Of a stretch of 64,000 bases of DNA, positions 57,301 to 62,754 are shown one piece after another. Each line of letters starts with the position of its first letter. Positions within the stretch are counted from its first letter, which is position 1. This DNA is from Lycorma delicatula (taxonomy: Eukaryota; Arthropoda; Insecta; Hemiptera; Fulgoridae). The stretch lies in contig NC_134455.1 of NCBI RefSeq assembly GCF_047948215.1, positions 163,352,575-163,416,574 of the forward strand, given 5' to 3'. The notes below the pieces were generated by a model. The model saw only the letters and a program-made list of their open reading frames with translations. It was not told the DNA's origin and searched no databases. A program made the position numbers and the translations under genes.

Positions 57301-57426
57301 AACGAAAATAAATTCATCAATCAAGAAAAGGGAACCACATTATAGGTTAGTACGCATGTTTTACCTTGAATAATAATCTTCCAGGAGCTCATATTTAACT
57401 TGAGCATTAGGCCGTTGCATAGACAT
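9100..57426 (-). CDS. Membrane-anchored GH18 chitinase-like protein (six exons, 3' end outside window)
   Basis: Six exons join in phase on the minus strand: 57426-57365, 39641-39475, 36756-36449, 19561-19437, 13841-13605 and 9315-9100. They give 1115 coding bases, about 371 residues. Residues 1-27 are a short cytosolic tail ending in Lys-Arg, and about 28-50 are one hydrophobic helix, so the predicted topology is type II. Residues 78-127 are an acidic stem. From about 128 the GH18 barrel begins (KLVCYYSLP). The catalytic block [11 protein letters not shown] is at 235-245 with Glu243 as proton donor; MSYD is at 308-311 and GLPTYGHSY at 363-371. By family knowledge such enzymes hydrolyse beta-1,4 GlcNAc polymers outside the cell. 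N-glycosylation sequons are at 99, 138, 167 and 344. The usual SxGG block is S-I-Q-C (199-202). The last barrel strands are missing because they lie left of the window. Among insect chitinases the Cht11 type is a possible match, but this is unproven. Confidence 0.85.
9640..10461 (-). pseudogene. Helitron PIF1-like helicase fragment
   Basis: The N-terminal part (10461-9853, 202 residues) contains [28 protein letters not shown] and a P-loop region reading [20 protein letters not shown]. In the Walker A loop the usual GPGGTGKT has become VPGETGKT. It then jumps by deletion and frameshift to the C-terminal part (about 9850-9600): [57 protein letters not shown] and CFSHGQL. Helicase motifs between these blocks are lost. 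By family knowledge the intact protein unwinds DNA during rolling-circle transposition. Confidence 0.85.
10726..10856 (-). repeat. Helitron 5'-terminal repeat, inner copy
   Basis: About 130 bp, nearly identical to 11873-12002, including aatctttgatgcgggttata and gcgtacacaaacgaacttaa. It marks a Helitron 5' end on the minus strand. Confidence 0.9.
11449..11600 (+). repeat. tRNA-headed SINE (family 2)
   Basis: An A-box-like tggcgcgagtggtaac (about 11460) and a B-box-like ggttggaatcc (about 11503) are spaced as in a tRNA head. They are followed by a tRNA-unrelated tail with catatcatcatctgaagc. There is no cloverleaf-compatible acceptor stem, so this is not a tRNA gene. It lies between the two Helitron 5' ends. 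Confidence 0.6.
11873..12002 (-). repeat. Helitron 5'-terminal repeat, outer copy
   Basis: This is the second copy, with only a few differences from the inner one, in the same orientation and 1.15 kb further out. Confidence 0.9.
12080..12950 (+). mobile_element. RTE/CFDP2-like LINE, copy b (5'-truncated)
   Basis: It begins in the RT at the motif-B region ([20 protein letters not shown]). It continues through a mutated motif C ([10 protein letters not shown] instead of FADD), [12 protein letters not shown], and the C-terminal [15 protein letters not shown] block at 12641-12934. It aligns with copy c from about 54180 to 55020. Stops and frameshifts are present. Confidence 0.85.
12951..13604. 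other. AT-rich intron sequence
   Basis: No gene, RNA or repeat family was recognised between LINE copy b and chitinase exon 5. Confidence 0.5.
13605..13841 (-). CDS. Chitinase-like gene, coding exon 5 (catalytic DxxDxDxE motif)
   Basis: The exon has 237 bases, with acceptor ttctgtttcag and donor GCTGA followed by gtaagt. It encodes 78 full codons, including [20 protein letters not shown]. All four acidic positions of DxxDxDxE are present, so the site looks catalytically competent, unlike IDGF-type relatives that have lost the Glu. It ends in a family-typical ISVAVAAPG strand. Confidence 0.93.
13842..14439. other. AT-rich intron sequence
   Basis: Low-complexity A/T runs only. A local duplication of 'gtctggag tt' type text is visible around 14055-14100, where the phrase atgtctggagtt occurs twice. 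Confidence 0.5.
14440..18780 (+). mobile_element. I-like LINE, copy with gag, endonuclease and RT (interrupted by mariner)
   Basis: 14452-14485 resembles the 5' leader seen at 63320-63350 (cccactacacac). A mariner interrupts the leader, which resumes at about 15632. Gag knuckles are at about 16340-16500, frameshifted. The endonuclease runs from about 17065: [21 protein letters not shown] at 17230, and [17 protein letters not shown] at 17400-17617. RT blocks at about 18160-18400 include FVDDFAT (a YxDD-type catalytic motif) and [12 protein letters not shown]. No RNase H remains in this copy. Stops and frameshifts are many. The family resembles I/Jockey-type LINEs, and I favour I because another copy keeps RNase H. 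Confidence 0.75.
14486..15631 (+). mobile_element. mariner transposon remnant
   Basis: Transposase blocks appear in order: [15 protein letters not shown] (about 14860), SRSNVKVM-like (about 15080), [14 protein letters not shown] (about 15255), [16 protein letters not shown] (about 15340) and an [14 protein letters not shown] end (about 15475). The second catalytic acidic residue is Glu (HENAPAH) where family members have Asp. The right terminal repeat ends ctgaacagacctag|TA at 15629-15631; the left one is not clear. Several stops show it is dead. Confidence 0.85.
18781..19436. other. AT-rich intron sequence with hairpins
   Basis: No gene is seen. There is a perfect 11-bp hairpin at 18917-18942 (caaagaacatc/gatgttctttg). 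A second inverted pair at about 18955-18985 has the arms aaaagttaa/ttaactttt. Confidence 0.55.
19437..19561 (-). CDS. Chitinase-like gene, coding exon 4 (barrel strand 3)
   Basis: The exon has 125 bases, with acceptor ttcttttatag and donor AAAG followed by gtaattt. It encodes [20 protein letters not shown] followed by [21 protein letters not shown]. The KxxxSxGG signature of GH18 enzymes is present as K-I-M-L-S-I-Q-C, so both glycines are replaced. The surrounding residues match the family well, so this looks like a real substitution and not a wrong splice. Confidence 0.85.
19562..20884. other. AT-rich intron sequence
   Basis: No gene is recognised. A 12-bp inverted repeat (aataatcatttc/gaaatgattatt) lies at about 19768-19797. 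Confidence 0.5.
20885..22080 (+). repeat. MINE-type repeat, three tandem diverged copies
   Basis: Copies begin at about 20879, 21187 and 21893. Each runs through aactgtccaaaa-like sequence, a gaatgtatgtatg tract, a ttgttccac...agcagctca block and a tggaatccttac block. Copies 1 and 2 also share ctaaaaggccacaaaaagt and gattctaaatggataat. Microsatellite-associated elements of this look are common in insect genomes. The first copy has an expanded (TATG)n tract. Confidence 0.8.
20936..20997 (+). repeat. (TATG)n microsatellite
   Basis: About 13 uninterrupted tetranucleotide units lie inside the first MINE copy. The other copies have only two or three. Confidence 0.97.
22087..23402 (+). mobile_element. 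mariner element with both terminal repeats
   Basis: The left terminal repeat (gagggatatctcgaaagtaa, then ggacca) pairs with the right end, where the reverse complement reads agaggttatctctaaagtaa, then agacca. Transposase blocks include [20 protein letters not shown] at 22560, VTGDET at 22700, [20 protein letters not shown] text at 22920, and a final [20 protein letters not shown] at 23095. The second catalytic block has lost its Asp ([11 protein letters not shown]), and the third has Tyr where Asp is expected. The element is complete in outline but dead. Confidence 0.88.
23403..23839. other. AT-rich intron sequence
   Basis: Nothing recognised. It ends in a long A-run at about 23810. Confidence 0.5.
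23840..24600 (+). mobile_element. Tc1/mariner-superfamily remnant with internal deletion
   Basis: The N-terminal helix-turn-helix region can be read in pieces ([20 protein letters not shown], then [12 protein letters not shown]). The frame at 24291-24551 then joins [15 protein letters not shown] directly to [20 protein letters not shown] and [20 protein letters not shown]. The two ends belong to opposite ends of the catalytic domain, so the DDE core is deleted. Confidence 0.75.
24640..24688. repeat. Perfect 17-bp palindrome with 15-nt loop
   Basis: The arms at 24640-24656 (ttttgtgacttgtaagt) and 24672-24688 are exact inverted copies. The loop repeats part of the arm (ttgtgacttgt). It sits exactly between the Tc1-like remnant and the 3' end of the minus-strand LINE. 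Confidence 0.95.
24690..26619 (-). mobile_element. RTE-type LINE, 3' part (RT and C-terminal region)
   Basis: On the minus strand the order is: linker [20 protein letters not shown] (26620-26500), RT fragments at 26220-26020 ([20 protein letters not shown]), the AFD-like block reading [14 protein letters not shown] at 25897-25646, and a C-terminal block [20 protein letters not shown] at 25012-24752. Many stops are present. The 5' part of the same element continues at 32274-33120, beyond the inserted Bel/Pao. Confidence 0.75.
25275..25346 (-). repeat. Three perfect 24-bp tandem repeats
   Basis: Units at 25275-25298, 25299-25322 and 25323-25346 are identical and encode the octapeptide FKKVESGS in the LINE frame. 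The length preserves the reading frame. Confidence 0.97.
26620..26927 (-). repeat. Bel/Pao 3' LTR
   Basis: 308 bp. It shares with the other LTR the blocks around aatttaga-ctagtgtgg, actatgagtccccttgact-like text, atccggacgaaatgaaaaat and ggaacagaaca. Relative to the 5' LTR it lacks two segments and carries a short extra one. Confidence 0.85.
27146..27457 (-). pseudogene. Bel/Pao integrase C-terminal (DUF5641-type) fragment
   Basis: 103 residues, with [40 protein letters not shown] and [17 protein letters not shown]. This is the tail module of Bel/Pao integrases. The catalytic core of the integrase is missing between 27700 and 27590. Confidence 0.92.
28040..28873 (-). pseudogene. Bel/Pao reverse transcriptase / RNase H fragment
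   Basis: 277 residues. The YVDDLL catalytic motif is at about 22-27, the [13 protein letters not shown] connection at about 85, and an RNase H start [17 protein letters not shown] at about 190, with [14 protein letters not shown] and WSDSQVVL at the end. It keeps the YxDD and DxxxxAYG residues but is cut off from the rest. The downstream RNase H end continues in another frame near 28000-27700. Confidence 0.92.
29149..29628 (-). pseudogene. Bel/Pao reverse transcriptase N-terminal fragment
   Basis: 159 residues, with [39 protein letters not shown] and [14 protein letters not shown] followed by [20 protein letters not shown]. These are family-typical blocks upstream of the RT palm. It ends where a deletion removes palm motifs before the next frame. 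Confidence 0.88.
29748..30728 (-). pseudogene. Bel/Pao gag-protease fragment
   Basis: 326 residues. DUF1759-like gag comes first ([20 protein letters not shown]). Cys/His-rich knuckles follow at about 130-200 ([38 protein letters not shown]), and a pepsin-like protease region starts at about 230 ([20 protein letters not shown]). The active-site loop reads LDSTSM where the family has LDSGSQ. The catalytic Asp is kept but the Gly is lost, which should impair the enzyme. The gag N-terminus lies upstream at about 31262-30730, broken by stops. Confidence 0.88.
31889..32273 (-). repeat. Bel/Pao 5' LTR
   Basis: 385 bp, starting TGTTCTGTTCCGTG on the minus strand and ending TACCA. Just inside it comes tggtcctccgggccgg, a motif also found in the first Bel/Pao remnant (about 681). 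Confidence 0.85.
32274..33120 (-). mobile_element. RTE-type LINE, 5' part (endonuclease)
   Basis: On the minus strand 33085-32880 reads [20 protein letters not shown], then YNMDVVALQ, the start of an APE endonuclease. 32828-32478 continues with [40 protein letters not shown] and [13 protein letters not shown]. It is the same element as 24690-26619, split by the Bel/Pao insertion. Confidence 0.75.
33121..34179. other. AT-rich intron sequence
   Basis: 33121-33400 may be the LINE leader (moderate GC). Beyond it are A/T runs with nothing recognised. Confidence 0.4.
34180..34393 (-). repeat. SINE family 1, 5'-truncated copy
   Basis: On the minus strand it matches the body of the SINEs at 49055-49357 and 62408-62744 (cagttatttttatac, ggttggattttagttaacca-type text, gactacac). 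The tRNA-like head is missing. Confidence 0.8.
34480..36000 (+). other. Purine-rich stretch, possibly a very old LINE
   Basis: 34485-34680 can be read as [20 protein letters not shown], then [10 protein letters not shown] and [14 protein letters not shown]. 35140-35185 reads [15 protein letters not shown], which resembles an RT motif A. The matches are weak and the frame is poor. A G-run lies at 35138-35147. Confidence 0.25.
36001..36448. other. AT-rich intron with a perfect hairpin
   Basis: 36316-36349 is a perfect 15-bp stem (ctttaaattcttgga) with a 4-nt loop, 100 bp downstream of the exon 3 donor. No function is assigned. Confidence 0.6.
36449..36756 (-). CDS. Chitinase-like gene, coding exon 3 (stem and first barrel strands)
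   Basis: The exon has 308 bases: two completing a Gly codon, then 102 codons, ending in GAG followed by gtaata. The first 50 residues are a Glu/Thr/Asn-rich stem of low complexity. After that come LVCYYSL (barrel strand 1) and [11 protein letters not shown] (strand 2), both typical of GH18 proteins. Confidence 0.88.
36757..39474. other. Chitinase intron 2, no gene recognised
   Basis: 2.7 kb of AT-rich sequence. About 37460-37540 (caaatttcaactttttgggt, then tttttgagattgg) and 38100-38155 (gatagacaaacagacaagta) are phrased like the ends of common insect repeats, but no element boundary could be drawn. Confidence 0.5.
39475..39641 (-). CDS. Chitinase-like gene, coding exon 2 (transmembrane segment)
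   Basis: The exon encodes residues 21-77. Its acceptor is a run of tttactgtttacag and its donor is CCTG followed by gtaaaa. Residues [20 protein letters not shown] and the next few form one uninterrupted hydrophobic helix, preceded by Lys-Arg and followed by a basic/acidic stretch. That fits a signal-anchor rather than a cleaved signal peptide. Confidence 0.85.
39642..40436. other. AT-rich intron sequence
   Basis: Nothing recognised between exon 2 and the Tigger-like element. Confidence 0.5.
40437..42434 (+). mobile_element. Tigger/pogo-type (jerky-like) DNA transposon remnant
   Basis: The ends share inverted blocks (attatctgag and ccaag at the left; cttgg and agataat at the right). The transposase is read in pieces from about 40710: [15 protein letters not shown] and [10 protein letters not shown] at 40800-40920, YETGLNF at about 41250, [20 protein letters not shown], a block ending [15 protein letters not shown] at about 41400, [12 protein letters not shown], and [20 protein letters not shown] at about 41570. 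Family members have a DN pair in the last block; here it reads NN, so a catalytic Asp is lost. Stops are frequent. Confidence 0.85.
42545..43100 (+). mobile_element. Tc1/mariner-superfamily remnant
   Basis: Frame fragments read [24 protein letters not shown] (42645-42690), [20 protein letters not shown] (about 42795), VYWSDENN (about 42918) and [20 protein letters not shown] (about 42970). The order fits a transposase linker and the first part of the catalytic domain. Confidence 0.6.
43101..43859. other. AT-rich intron sequence
   Basis: No gene is seen. There is an 11-bp inverted repeat at about 43125-43152 (taaagtttttt/aaaaaacttta). Confidence 0.5.
43950..44110 (+). pseudogene. DDE transposase fragment
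   Basis: Reads [20 protein letters not shown], then [17 protein letters not shown]. The DE(S/C/A)xFTRxG...NxHN...WADxNPH arrangement is characteristic of a mariner-like transposase first catalytic block. It is isolated, with a stop inside. Confidence 0.6.
44111..44744. other. Probable decayed transposon tail
   Basis: 44540-44720 contains GC-richer text (ctcatgggacacacagta at about 44705) typical of repeat ends, but the family is not identified. Confidence 0.3.
44745..45010 (-). pseudogene. LINE reverse transcriptase fragment
   Basis: On the minus strand it reads [14 protein letters not shown], then FNLYIE, ELKEKI and EKIHIL-type text leading into a damaged FADD region. It is an RT motif-B to motif-C fragment. 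Confidence 0.5.
45011..48195 (+). mobile_element. I-like LINE, copy with gag knuckle, endonuclease and RNase H
   Basis: It aligns with the copy at 14.4-18.8 kb. The gag knuckle is at about 45130-45200 ([14 protein letters not shown]). The endonuclease starts at about 45830 ([14 protein letters not shown]) and ends with a [19 protein letters not shown] block at 46289. A remnant linker block KKKSPGM lies near 47000. RNase H-type text is at 47110-47220 ([20 protein letters not shown]) and the C-terminal knuckle region at 47571-47816 ([12 protein letters not shown], then [18 protein letters not shown]). The RT is mostly deleted. All frames are broken. Confidence 0.78.
48196..49054. other. AT-rich intron sequence
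   Basis: TA-rich palindromic text lies at 48250-48310; otherwise nothing recognised. Confidence 0.5.
49055..49357 (-). repeat. tRNA-derived SINE (family 1) with target-site duplication
   Basis: On the minus strand the head reads accaggttggtctagtggtg (A box), with a degenerate B box at about 49280. A tRNA-unrelated body and an A-rich tail at the 49055 end follow. Direct repeats aagtactt at 49047-49054 and 49358-49365 flank it exactly. Confidence 0.88.
49358..49659. other. AT-rich intron sequence
   Basis: A short GA-rich run (gaaagagagagaaag, about 49400) and nothing else. Confidence 0.5.
49660..52020 (-). mobile_element. Old minus-strand LINE (RTE-like), heavily decayed
   Basis: The frame pieces on the minus strand are: [20 protein letters not shown] (51692-51480, linker region), [20 protein letters not shown] (about 51000), [19 protein letters not shown] (about 50690), [17 protein letters not shown] (about 50500) and [20 protein letters not shown] (about 50440, motif B). 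The order fits a LINE RT read right to left. It is much more decayed than copy c. Confidence 0.6.
52298..52307. repeat. Target-site duplication, left copy, of LINE c
   Basis: gtcaaatgtt, repeated exactly at 55121-55130 directly after the LINE's A-tail. Confidence 0.9.
52316..52932 (+). pseudogene. LINE c APE-type endonuclease, N-terminally truncated
   Basis: Blocks in order: [61 protein letters not shown], then after a [36 protein letters not shown] and a DHNLVIMKC end. The catalytic Glu (SEVRW) and the DHN block are kept. The N-terminal WNVRS strand is missing because of 5' truncation. Confidence 0.85.
52937..54193 (+). pseudogene. LINE c linker and reverse transcriptase fingers/palm
   Basis: 418 residues open. 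A Lys/Glu-rich linker includes [20 protein letters not shown]. The RT begins at about 230 with [20 protein letters not shown], then [44 protein letters not shown] and the motif A block [14 protein letters not shown]. It stops at KGV followed by TGA just before [10 protein letters not shown]. Copy a has a TGA at the same codon. Confidence 0.9.
54200..55027 (+). pseudogene. LINE c RT thumb and C-terminal domain
   Basis: After the TGA the frame reads [38 protein letters not shown], then a frameshift to [20 protein letters not shown] (54367-54711) and [14 protein letters not shown] further frame carries [20 protein letters not shown]. Motif C (FADD) is intact. Confidence 0.85.
55121..55130. repeat. 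Target-site duplication, right copy, of LINE c
   Basis: gtcaaatgtt directly follows the A-tail. Confidence 0.9.
55150..56911 (+). mobile_element. hAT transposon remnant (ZBED/SCAND3-like transposase)
   Basis: The left end, cagcgtttctcaatctttc, resembles hAT terminal repeats. The right end, cattgctctg, may be the degraded partner. The transposase reads [20 protein letters not shown] (55634 on), then [40 protein letters not shown], then [34 protein letters not shown] at 56365, and the C-terminal dimerisation block [20 protein letters not shown] at 56690, continuing to [17 protein letters not shown]. It is disrupted by stops. A second 5' fragment of the family lies at 1-205 in the opposite direction. 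Confidence 0.85.
56586..56868 (+). pseudogene. hAT dimerisation-domain fragment
   Basis: The open frame 56586-56789 ends just before the conserved ETRFSAM block, which follows after one stop. By family knowledge hATC domains mediate multimerisation of the transposase. Confidence 0.75.
56912..57364. other. Start of chitinase intron 1, with a mariner-like end
   Basis: Around 57025 the text tacgaggtgtgataaaaaaa, then tacggtg, resembles a left mariner terminal repeat after a TA. About 60 bp of element-like sequence follows (gtggcaactgccg). No transposase is present. Confidence 0.4.
57365..57426 (-). CDS. Chitinase-like gene, coding exon 1 (start codon)
   Basis: The exon encodes 20 residues ([20 protein letters not shown]) plus two bases and ends in AAG followed by gtaaaa, a good donor. 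Its phase fits exon 2, which supplies the third base of a Ser codon. A TAA lies in frame 16 codons upstream with no ATG in between, so the ATG at 57426 (or the second one at 57420) is the start. The A at -3 suits initiation. The encoded tail is hydrophilic and cytosolic by the positive-inside rule. It was found from splice phase and product logic and is too short to stand out as an ORF. Confidence 0.75.
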
Positions 57427-60400
57427 GTTTAAAATTTCTATTATAATTACAAAAAAGTTAATGACAAAATTTTAATCACTGGTAAACAAAAATACTTCAT
57501 AAAGCATAATCAGCTCAATACTTAAAAATGTCATTATAATACATTTCTACCAACATACAAAATATAATGAAGTTTTAAGAAAGAAAAAAATACAATGACA
57601 TGTTTTAGGTTGTTTCAAAATATATACTCTTGGCATTATACAAGTAATCATATAAAATATAACATCTGTATATTCAGTGCTTTTAAAATACACCATTTCT
57701 GCTGTTATGATCTTTCCGCGTATGCCAAAGTTAGATTTGAGTCATGCTAATCGTAATTACAATTAATAAGCCTACTTCACAATTGCGATGGTTGTTTGGT
57801 AGTTATGTTGTCCAGTTCCTTTTATTCCAGAATTATTCATTTAAAAAAATATATATATACATATATTGATTACACAGATAGCGATTGTAAAGTCAAGATA
57901 ATGGTTTAATAACAATTTGCTTTGTCATTTATTACCAGCACTGTGGGAGAAAAAAGTTAATGTACATAAAATTATACAGTTTATATTTAAAATTTCTTTA
58001 CTGTTTAACATTTAAGAATGCAGAATACTCTGTAAATAAGAGAATTGCTTCGAAAAAATATATACATAATCGCATCAGAAATGCATCCCAACCTGTTATG
58101 AATATTTTGTGAATTAAAAAGAAGGTTATGTAATCCTGCAATGCAGGTAATCATGCTTGAGGAAATAGTAATTTTTCTACATTATTCGCAAAGCAAATTT
58201 CCGGAAATGTAGAATGTTATTCGTATCCCTAGGACCAAGAGTTGTATAATTCACGTAGGGATAACCTAAATAAAAAATTACAGAATAGACAAATTCGGTC
58301 GATAGGATGCCCTCGAGTACAGATCTAAGTGATGCACAAGCTCCATTCTTCTAACCGGTGGCAACACGCGAAGTATGTTGATTAGAGTTTACAGTTATGA
58401 AAAAAAGATTATTGCAATACGTAAGTAGTGGATATCGTATACATTTATGAGTGACAGGAAACGTTTTAATGGGATATATTTTTTAATTGTAGAGTAAATT
58501 TATTATTATCTATCTATTCCCCGTGTATTTTATTAAGAAAGTGGAAAAATTTGTTTAAAAAATAATTTTATATCAATAATGTTATCTGCCTGTGACAGCC
58601 ACATAGTTAAAAGAATACCCATCCTCCGACGATTATTTTTCTATGATTGGTTTTGGATGAAATCTTATTTACTCTTTTCAATTCCGGAACAGAACAAGTT
58701 ATGGATTAGTATTATAATGAAATATTAAGCAATATTCGCTTATGCACTTGTTAGGTGTGTGGATTAAGCTGGATGGTTGCCAATAAAACCTTTCGATTAA
58801 GTTAATCTTTTGTTTATTTATTCCTGTTTGAATTGAAATGAAAATGAGATTCCAACCAAAAGTATATAATTATAGTTATTGGGTTGCACAAGAAAAGTAT
58901 TGTACCCAGCTTACTGTTGCCTGGTGGAGGTTATATATTCTAATGGAATTAAAATGTGAGGTTATAAATTATTAAAAGACATATTTAATATTTTTCACTT
59001 AAATAAATGTTAGGAAGTTTTATTTTGTGCTATATACTACATCAGAATTTTTACTTCACCGACAGTTTCATTCCTAATTTAGTTGAATTAGCCAATTTTA
59101 ATTCCTTGTAGTGTTATATTAATTAATAACTATAATATATAAAACCTGCAAACATGGATTCAGTAGTGCTGTTATGTTAAATGTATTCCATATAGTTATT
59201 GTTCCATCTACTGAATGATTATGGTAAACAGGGGGCTAATGCGCTTGTTTTATTTTATTTAGTTTATATTTTTCAAAATTGATTTTAGTAAAGGAAATAT
59301 CATTTAATTTTAACTGCTATTCAAGAAATTTTCTTCTGTATACAAAACTTTCTTTGCTAAGAAAGGTAATTTCAAGTTTACAGGAAATAATTGGTTTTAA
59401 ATAATTTAAAAATATACAGAACAGAATTTTTTTGAAAAGGGGTTCCAGTGGGCAAAGAGTAAATAAAATTGAAATGATTTAATAGAATTGAAACAGAATT
59501 ATAAATAAATAGACATTTTTATTCAAGTAGGTACATAATTATATGTTACAGAAATCACATCAACAAAGGATGGTTGCTACTTCATTAAAAAGTAACAAAC
59601 ACCAGGACATAGTGAAACTTTGTAAAAAAGAACAATAGCATGTAAAAAATAATAATTGGTAATAAAATTAATTTTTTTTTTACTTACTGCTTTACTTCTT
59701 AAACTTTGTTTTATTACTTTTATAAACTTATTTATTATTTCTACAGAGATCTCTGCTTCATCAGTAAGTTTTTTTGGAAGTTTAGTTTAAAAACATAGTT
59801 AAAAATTTAAAAATACAGAAAGGGATGTTTATCACTTTAGTCAGTAATATAAAATGGGCCACTAATATAACATTTGTGGCAAACAATGGAATTATTATTT
59901 TTAAGTAATTTGAATATATATTTTAAATCTAAATTTACTACTTACTTAATCCAATCATCTTAAACAAAATTTACTTATTCATTAATAATTTCTTTTGTTG
60001 TCTTTTGTGCATTTACTTAAGAATAAGGGCTTTAAATTTGTTGTCATTCATTTCTGATATTCATATGTTTTCCAAACTAGAAAATTAATATTTATTATTC
60101 AAATATAATCAACATAGTTAGATTTTTGTTTATTATATTTAGATGATAATAAATGTTCCGGAAAAAGTTGTATAAATCATTCCCTTATAAAGTTCACCAT
60201 ATTTTATTTAAAAAATCTGTGTCTGGTATAAATATTATAATTAGATTTGTTAATTATTTTATATTGTTTTTTATTGAAAGTTAAATTTAAAGGTATACAT
60301 TTAAATTATGAATAAAGCAATTCAATCAAATTATAATTCATATTATTCAAATGATAAACATACCGCTTCATATTTAAAATTTTTTAGTATGTTCTTATTA

Positions 60401-62407
60401 AATTTCTGGATATGTCTTGAATGGCAGAGATCTCTGTGCAAATACCAAACTTGCACGAAAAAATGAAGCAGTAAGCAGGAAAATTGATTTTTTATAAATA
60501 ATTATATTTTAATCCTACGATGGAATATCCTTGACAAAAAATAATAAATCTATGTGTAAAGCAATTTTTTAATGATACTAAATAAATATTATAAGATTTA
60601 AAAAATAAAAATTTAGAAGCCATTAATGTTAATTAATGTAGACTATTTTGTATATTAAAAAAAATAAAATAAATTATTTTTTTTAATCAAAATTATTGAA
60701 AAACTCATTGAAAGAAAATTGCATAGATTCTGAAAAAAATTATATTTCAAGTAAATTGGTGGAAAGATCTTTTAAATGGTTTGGTTACTGCTAGCTAATT
60801 AATTTAGTAACCAATGGAAACCAAAGCTTGTTTCCTGTATGCCAGGTTTGAGAGAAGTGGATGATTGCATGTAATGATCTGTGTTAAATGGTTATTGTAA
60901 TAAATTGGAAAACAAGATTACATTCATAACTATTTACAAAAACTTTACTGACGAAATGGATTTACTTAAAAAATCTACATAACTGGATGCCACTTTGATT
61001 GCTAAAGAACAATCATAATACATGGAAAATAAGTAAATAAATTTAAACAAATTATTTATTGAAAAAAATAAACAGGACTTATTAACACTATAAAACTAAT
61101 CTTTTTAGAATAATGGTAAGAACACCTGTTGTTTTGGGCAGTCCCACAATAGAAGGTATAAATTTAGTGTAAAAATGTTTAAAGTATCGTAAAACCTAAT
61201 TCAGATTATTCATATGACTCTTGATTACCTTAATGATGGCTCAATTAGAAAAAAAAACTTAATTCAATAAAAGTAAAGTGCATGGAGCTTAAATCAGTCA
61301 AACAGATATTTCCTCCCATGAATGAATTTAGAAGATGGGAAAGGATTAAGTGTTCTTAGGATTGAAAATTTTTACAAAATGACTTTTAAAAGGCCCTTAT
61401 TGTTCAACATTGAAGATTTTTTATTATTAAAAATTCCCCACTATCTAATTCCTATTTGTGTAATTTTTTTAAACTAATTTCTAGTAAATTAATTTTTGTA
61501 ACAAAAGAAAGTCTTTCTTCCTCAACTTTAATAGTATACATAACTGGTATTTGTTTGTAAGAACTTGTTCATCATCAGTACAACCCTATGCCAATTTTTA
61601 TTTTACTGTAGAAATGGATATTAAAATGTAACGGTATTATTACCAGTAATCTAAAAATTCCGTACGTTAATAAATTACCACATCTTAGAGCATTTTTTTT
61701 TTTTAAATGCCAAGAAAAAAAAAATTGAAATGGGCTGATAACATGTGAGCAAATGTGCTGAAAGTAAAATAGCTTAAAAAAAAGACAACGTATATTGGTG
61801 TGCTTCATAACGTGACTCATTAACTGAAGTATTAATTATGACAGGTATGTTTATAATATCACATATGAAAAAAAAATGAAATTAAAATTGTGAAATGATG
61901 TGTTAAATTGAGTATTCTGAATCTTTTGAATAAGTGAGTTTCTTTACTATTGTGTGTCAGATATATTACAAATATATTGAGACATCTCTTAATATTTCTT
62001 TCAAAATATGAAAGATTTTTTTACAGAAGCCTTTCTATTAAGAGTTATGTGTGCAGAGTCCACAATTCAGTCTCATACGATCAAAAGGTTTTTGCAATAT
62101 TTTTTACAACCAGTTGAAATAAGAAATATACAAAGATTGATTACTAAGTGGACAAATACAGGGCATGTTTCTAACAGTGTGTGATAACCATATTCTAAAT
62201 TAATGCCTACCAGGAATTCAGTCAGTTTAACCAAACCACCAAAATTAACTTAAGCTGAAATTTTTGTGCAGCAACAGTTGCAGTACTAGGCGCTGACAAA
62301 AGCTAATTGTAGCTGAATACAAATGGAAATAATCCACCAGCTCACACAGTCCACCATAAGTCGAACATTTGAATGAAATATTCATCTCAGCTAGGAGAGT
62401 TGTACTT
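57427..62407. other. Putative upstream region of the chitinase gene; no gene recognised
   Basis: 5 kb of very AT-rich sequence. The first kilobase should contain the 5' UTR and core promoter on the minus strand; 58230-58390 is the GC-richest part. No TATA or initiator can be chosen with confidence. An imperfect inverted pair at about 59687-59760 and 60421-60475 (agagatctctgc and actgctt blocks in reverse order) may be a decayed MITE. Confidence 0.4.
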
Positions 62408-62744
62408 AGCCCACCAGGCTGGTCTAGTAGTTTACTTGTCATTGCAAATCAGCTTATTTTGAAGTCCAGAGTTCTAAGGTTCAAATCCTAATAAAGGCAG
62501 TTACTTTTATGTGGATTTGAATCCTTATACGAATTTAATTGAATCTTATATGGATTTGTATCCTGAATCGTGGATACTGGTGTAGTTTGGTTGGGTTTCA
62601 ATTAACCATGCATCTCAGGATTGGTCGACCTGAGACTGTACAAGACTACACTTCATTTACATTCATACATATCATCCTCTAAACTAATACCTTACAGTGG
62701 TTCCGGAGGTTAAACAGAAGAGAGAGAGGTAAAAGAGTGAGGAT
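62408..62744 (+). repeat. tRNA-derived SINE (family 1) with 10-bp target-site duplication
   Basis: The head reads accaggctggtctagtagtt (A box) and ggttcaaatcc (B box, 62480). The body is shared with 49055-49357. The tail is AG-rich (aagagagagaggtaaaagag) rather than poly(A). agttgtactt flanks it exactly at 62398-62407 and 62745-62754. An internal partial duplication around tggatttgaatcc is visible at 62512-62560. Confidence 0.9.
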
Positions 62745-62754
62745 AGTTGTACTT

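Noticed and set aside
61575..62442. Minus-strand ORFs of 65-81 residues upstream of the chitinase gene
   Set aside because: They have low complexity and no homology signal; one overlaps the SINE.
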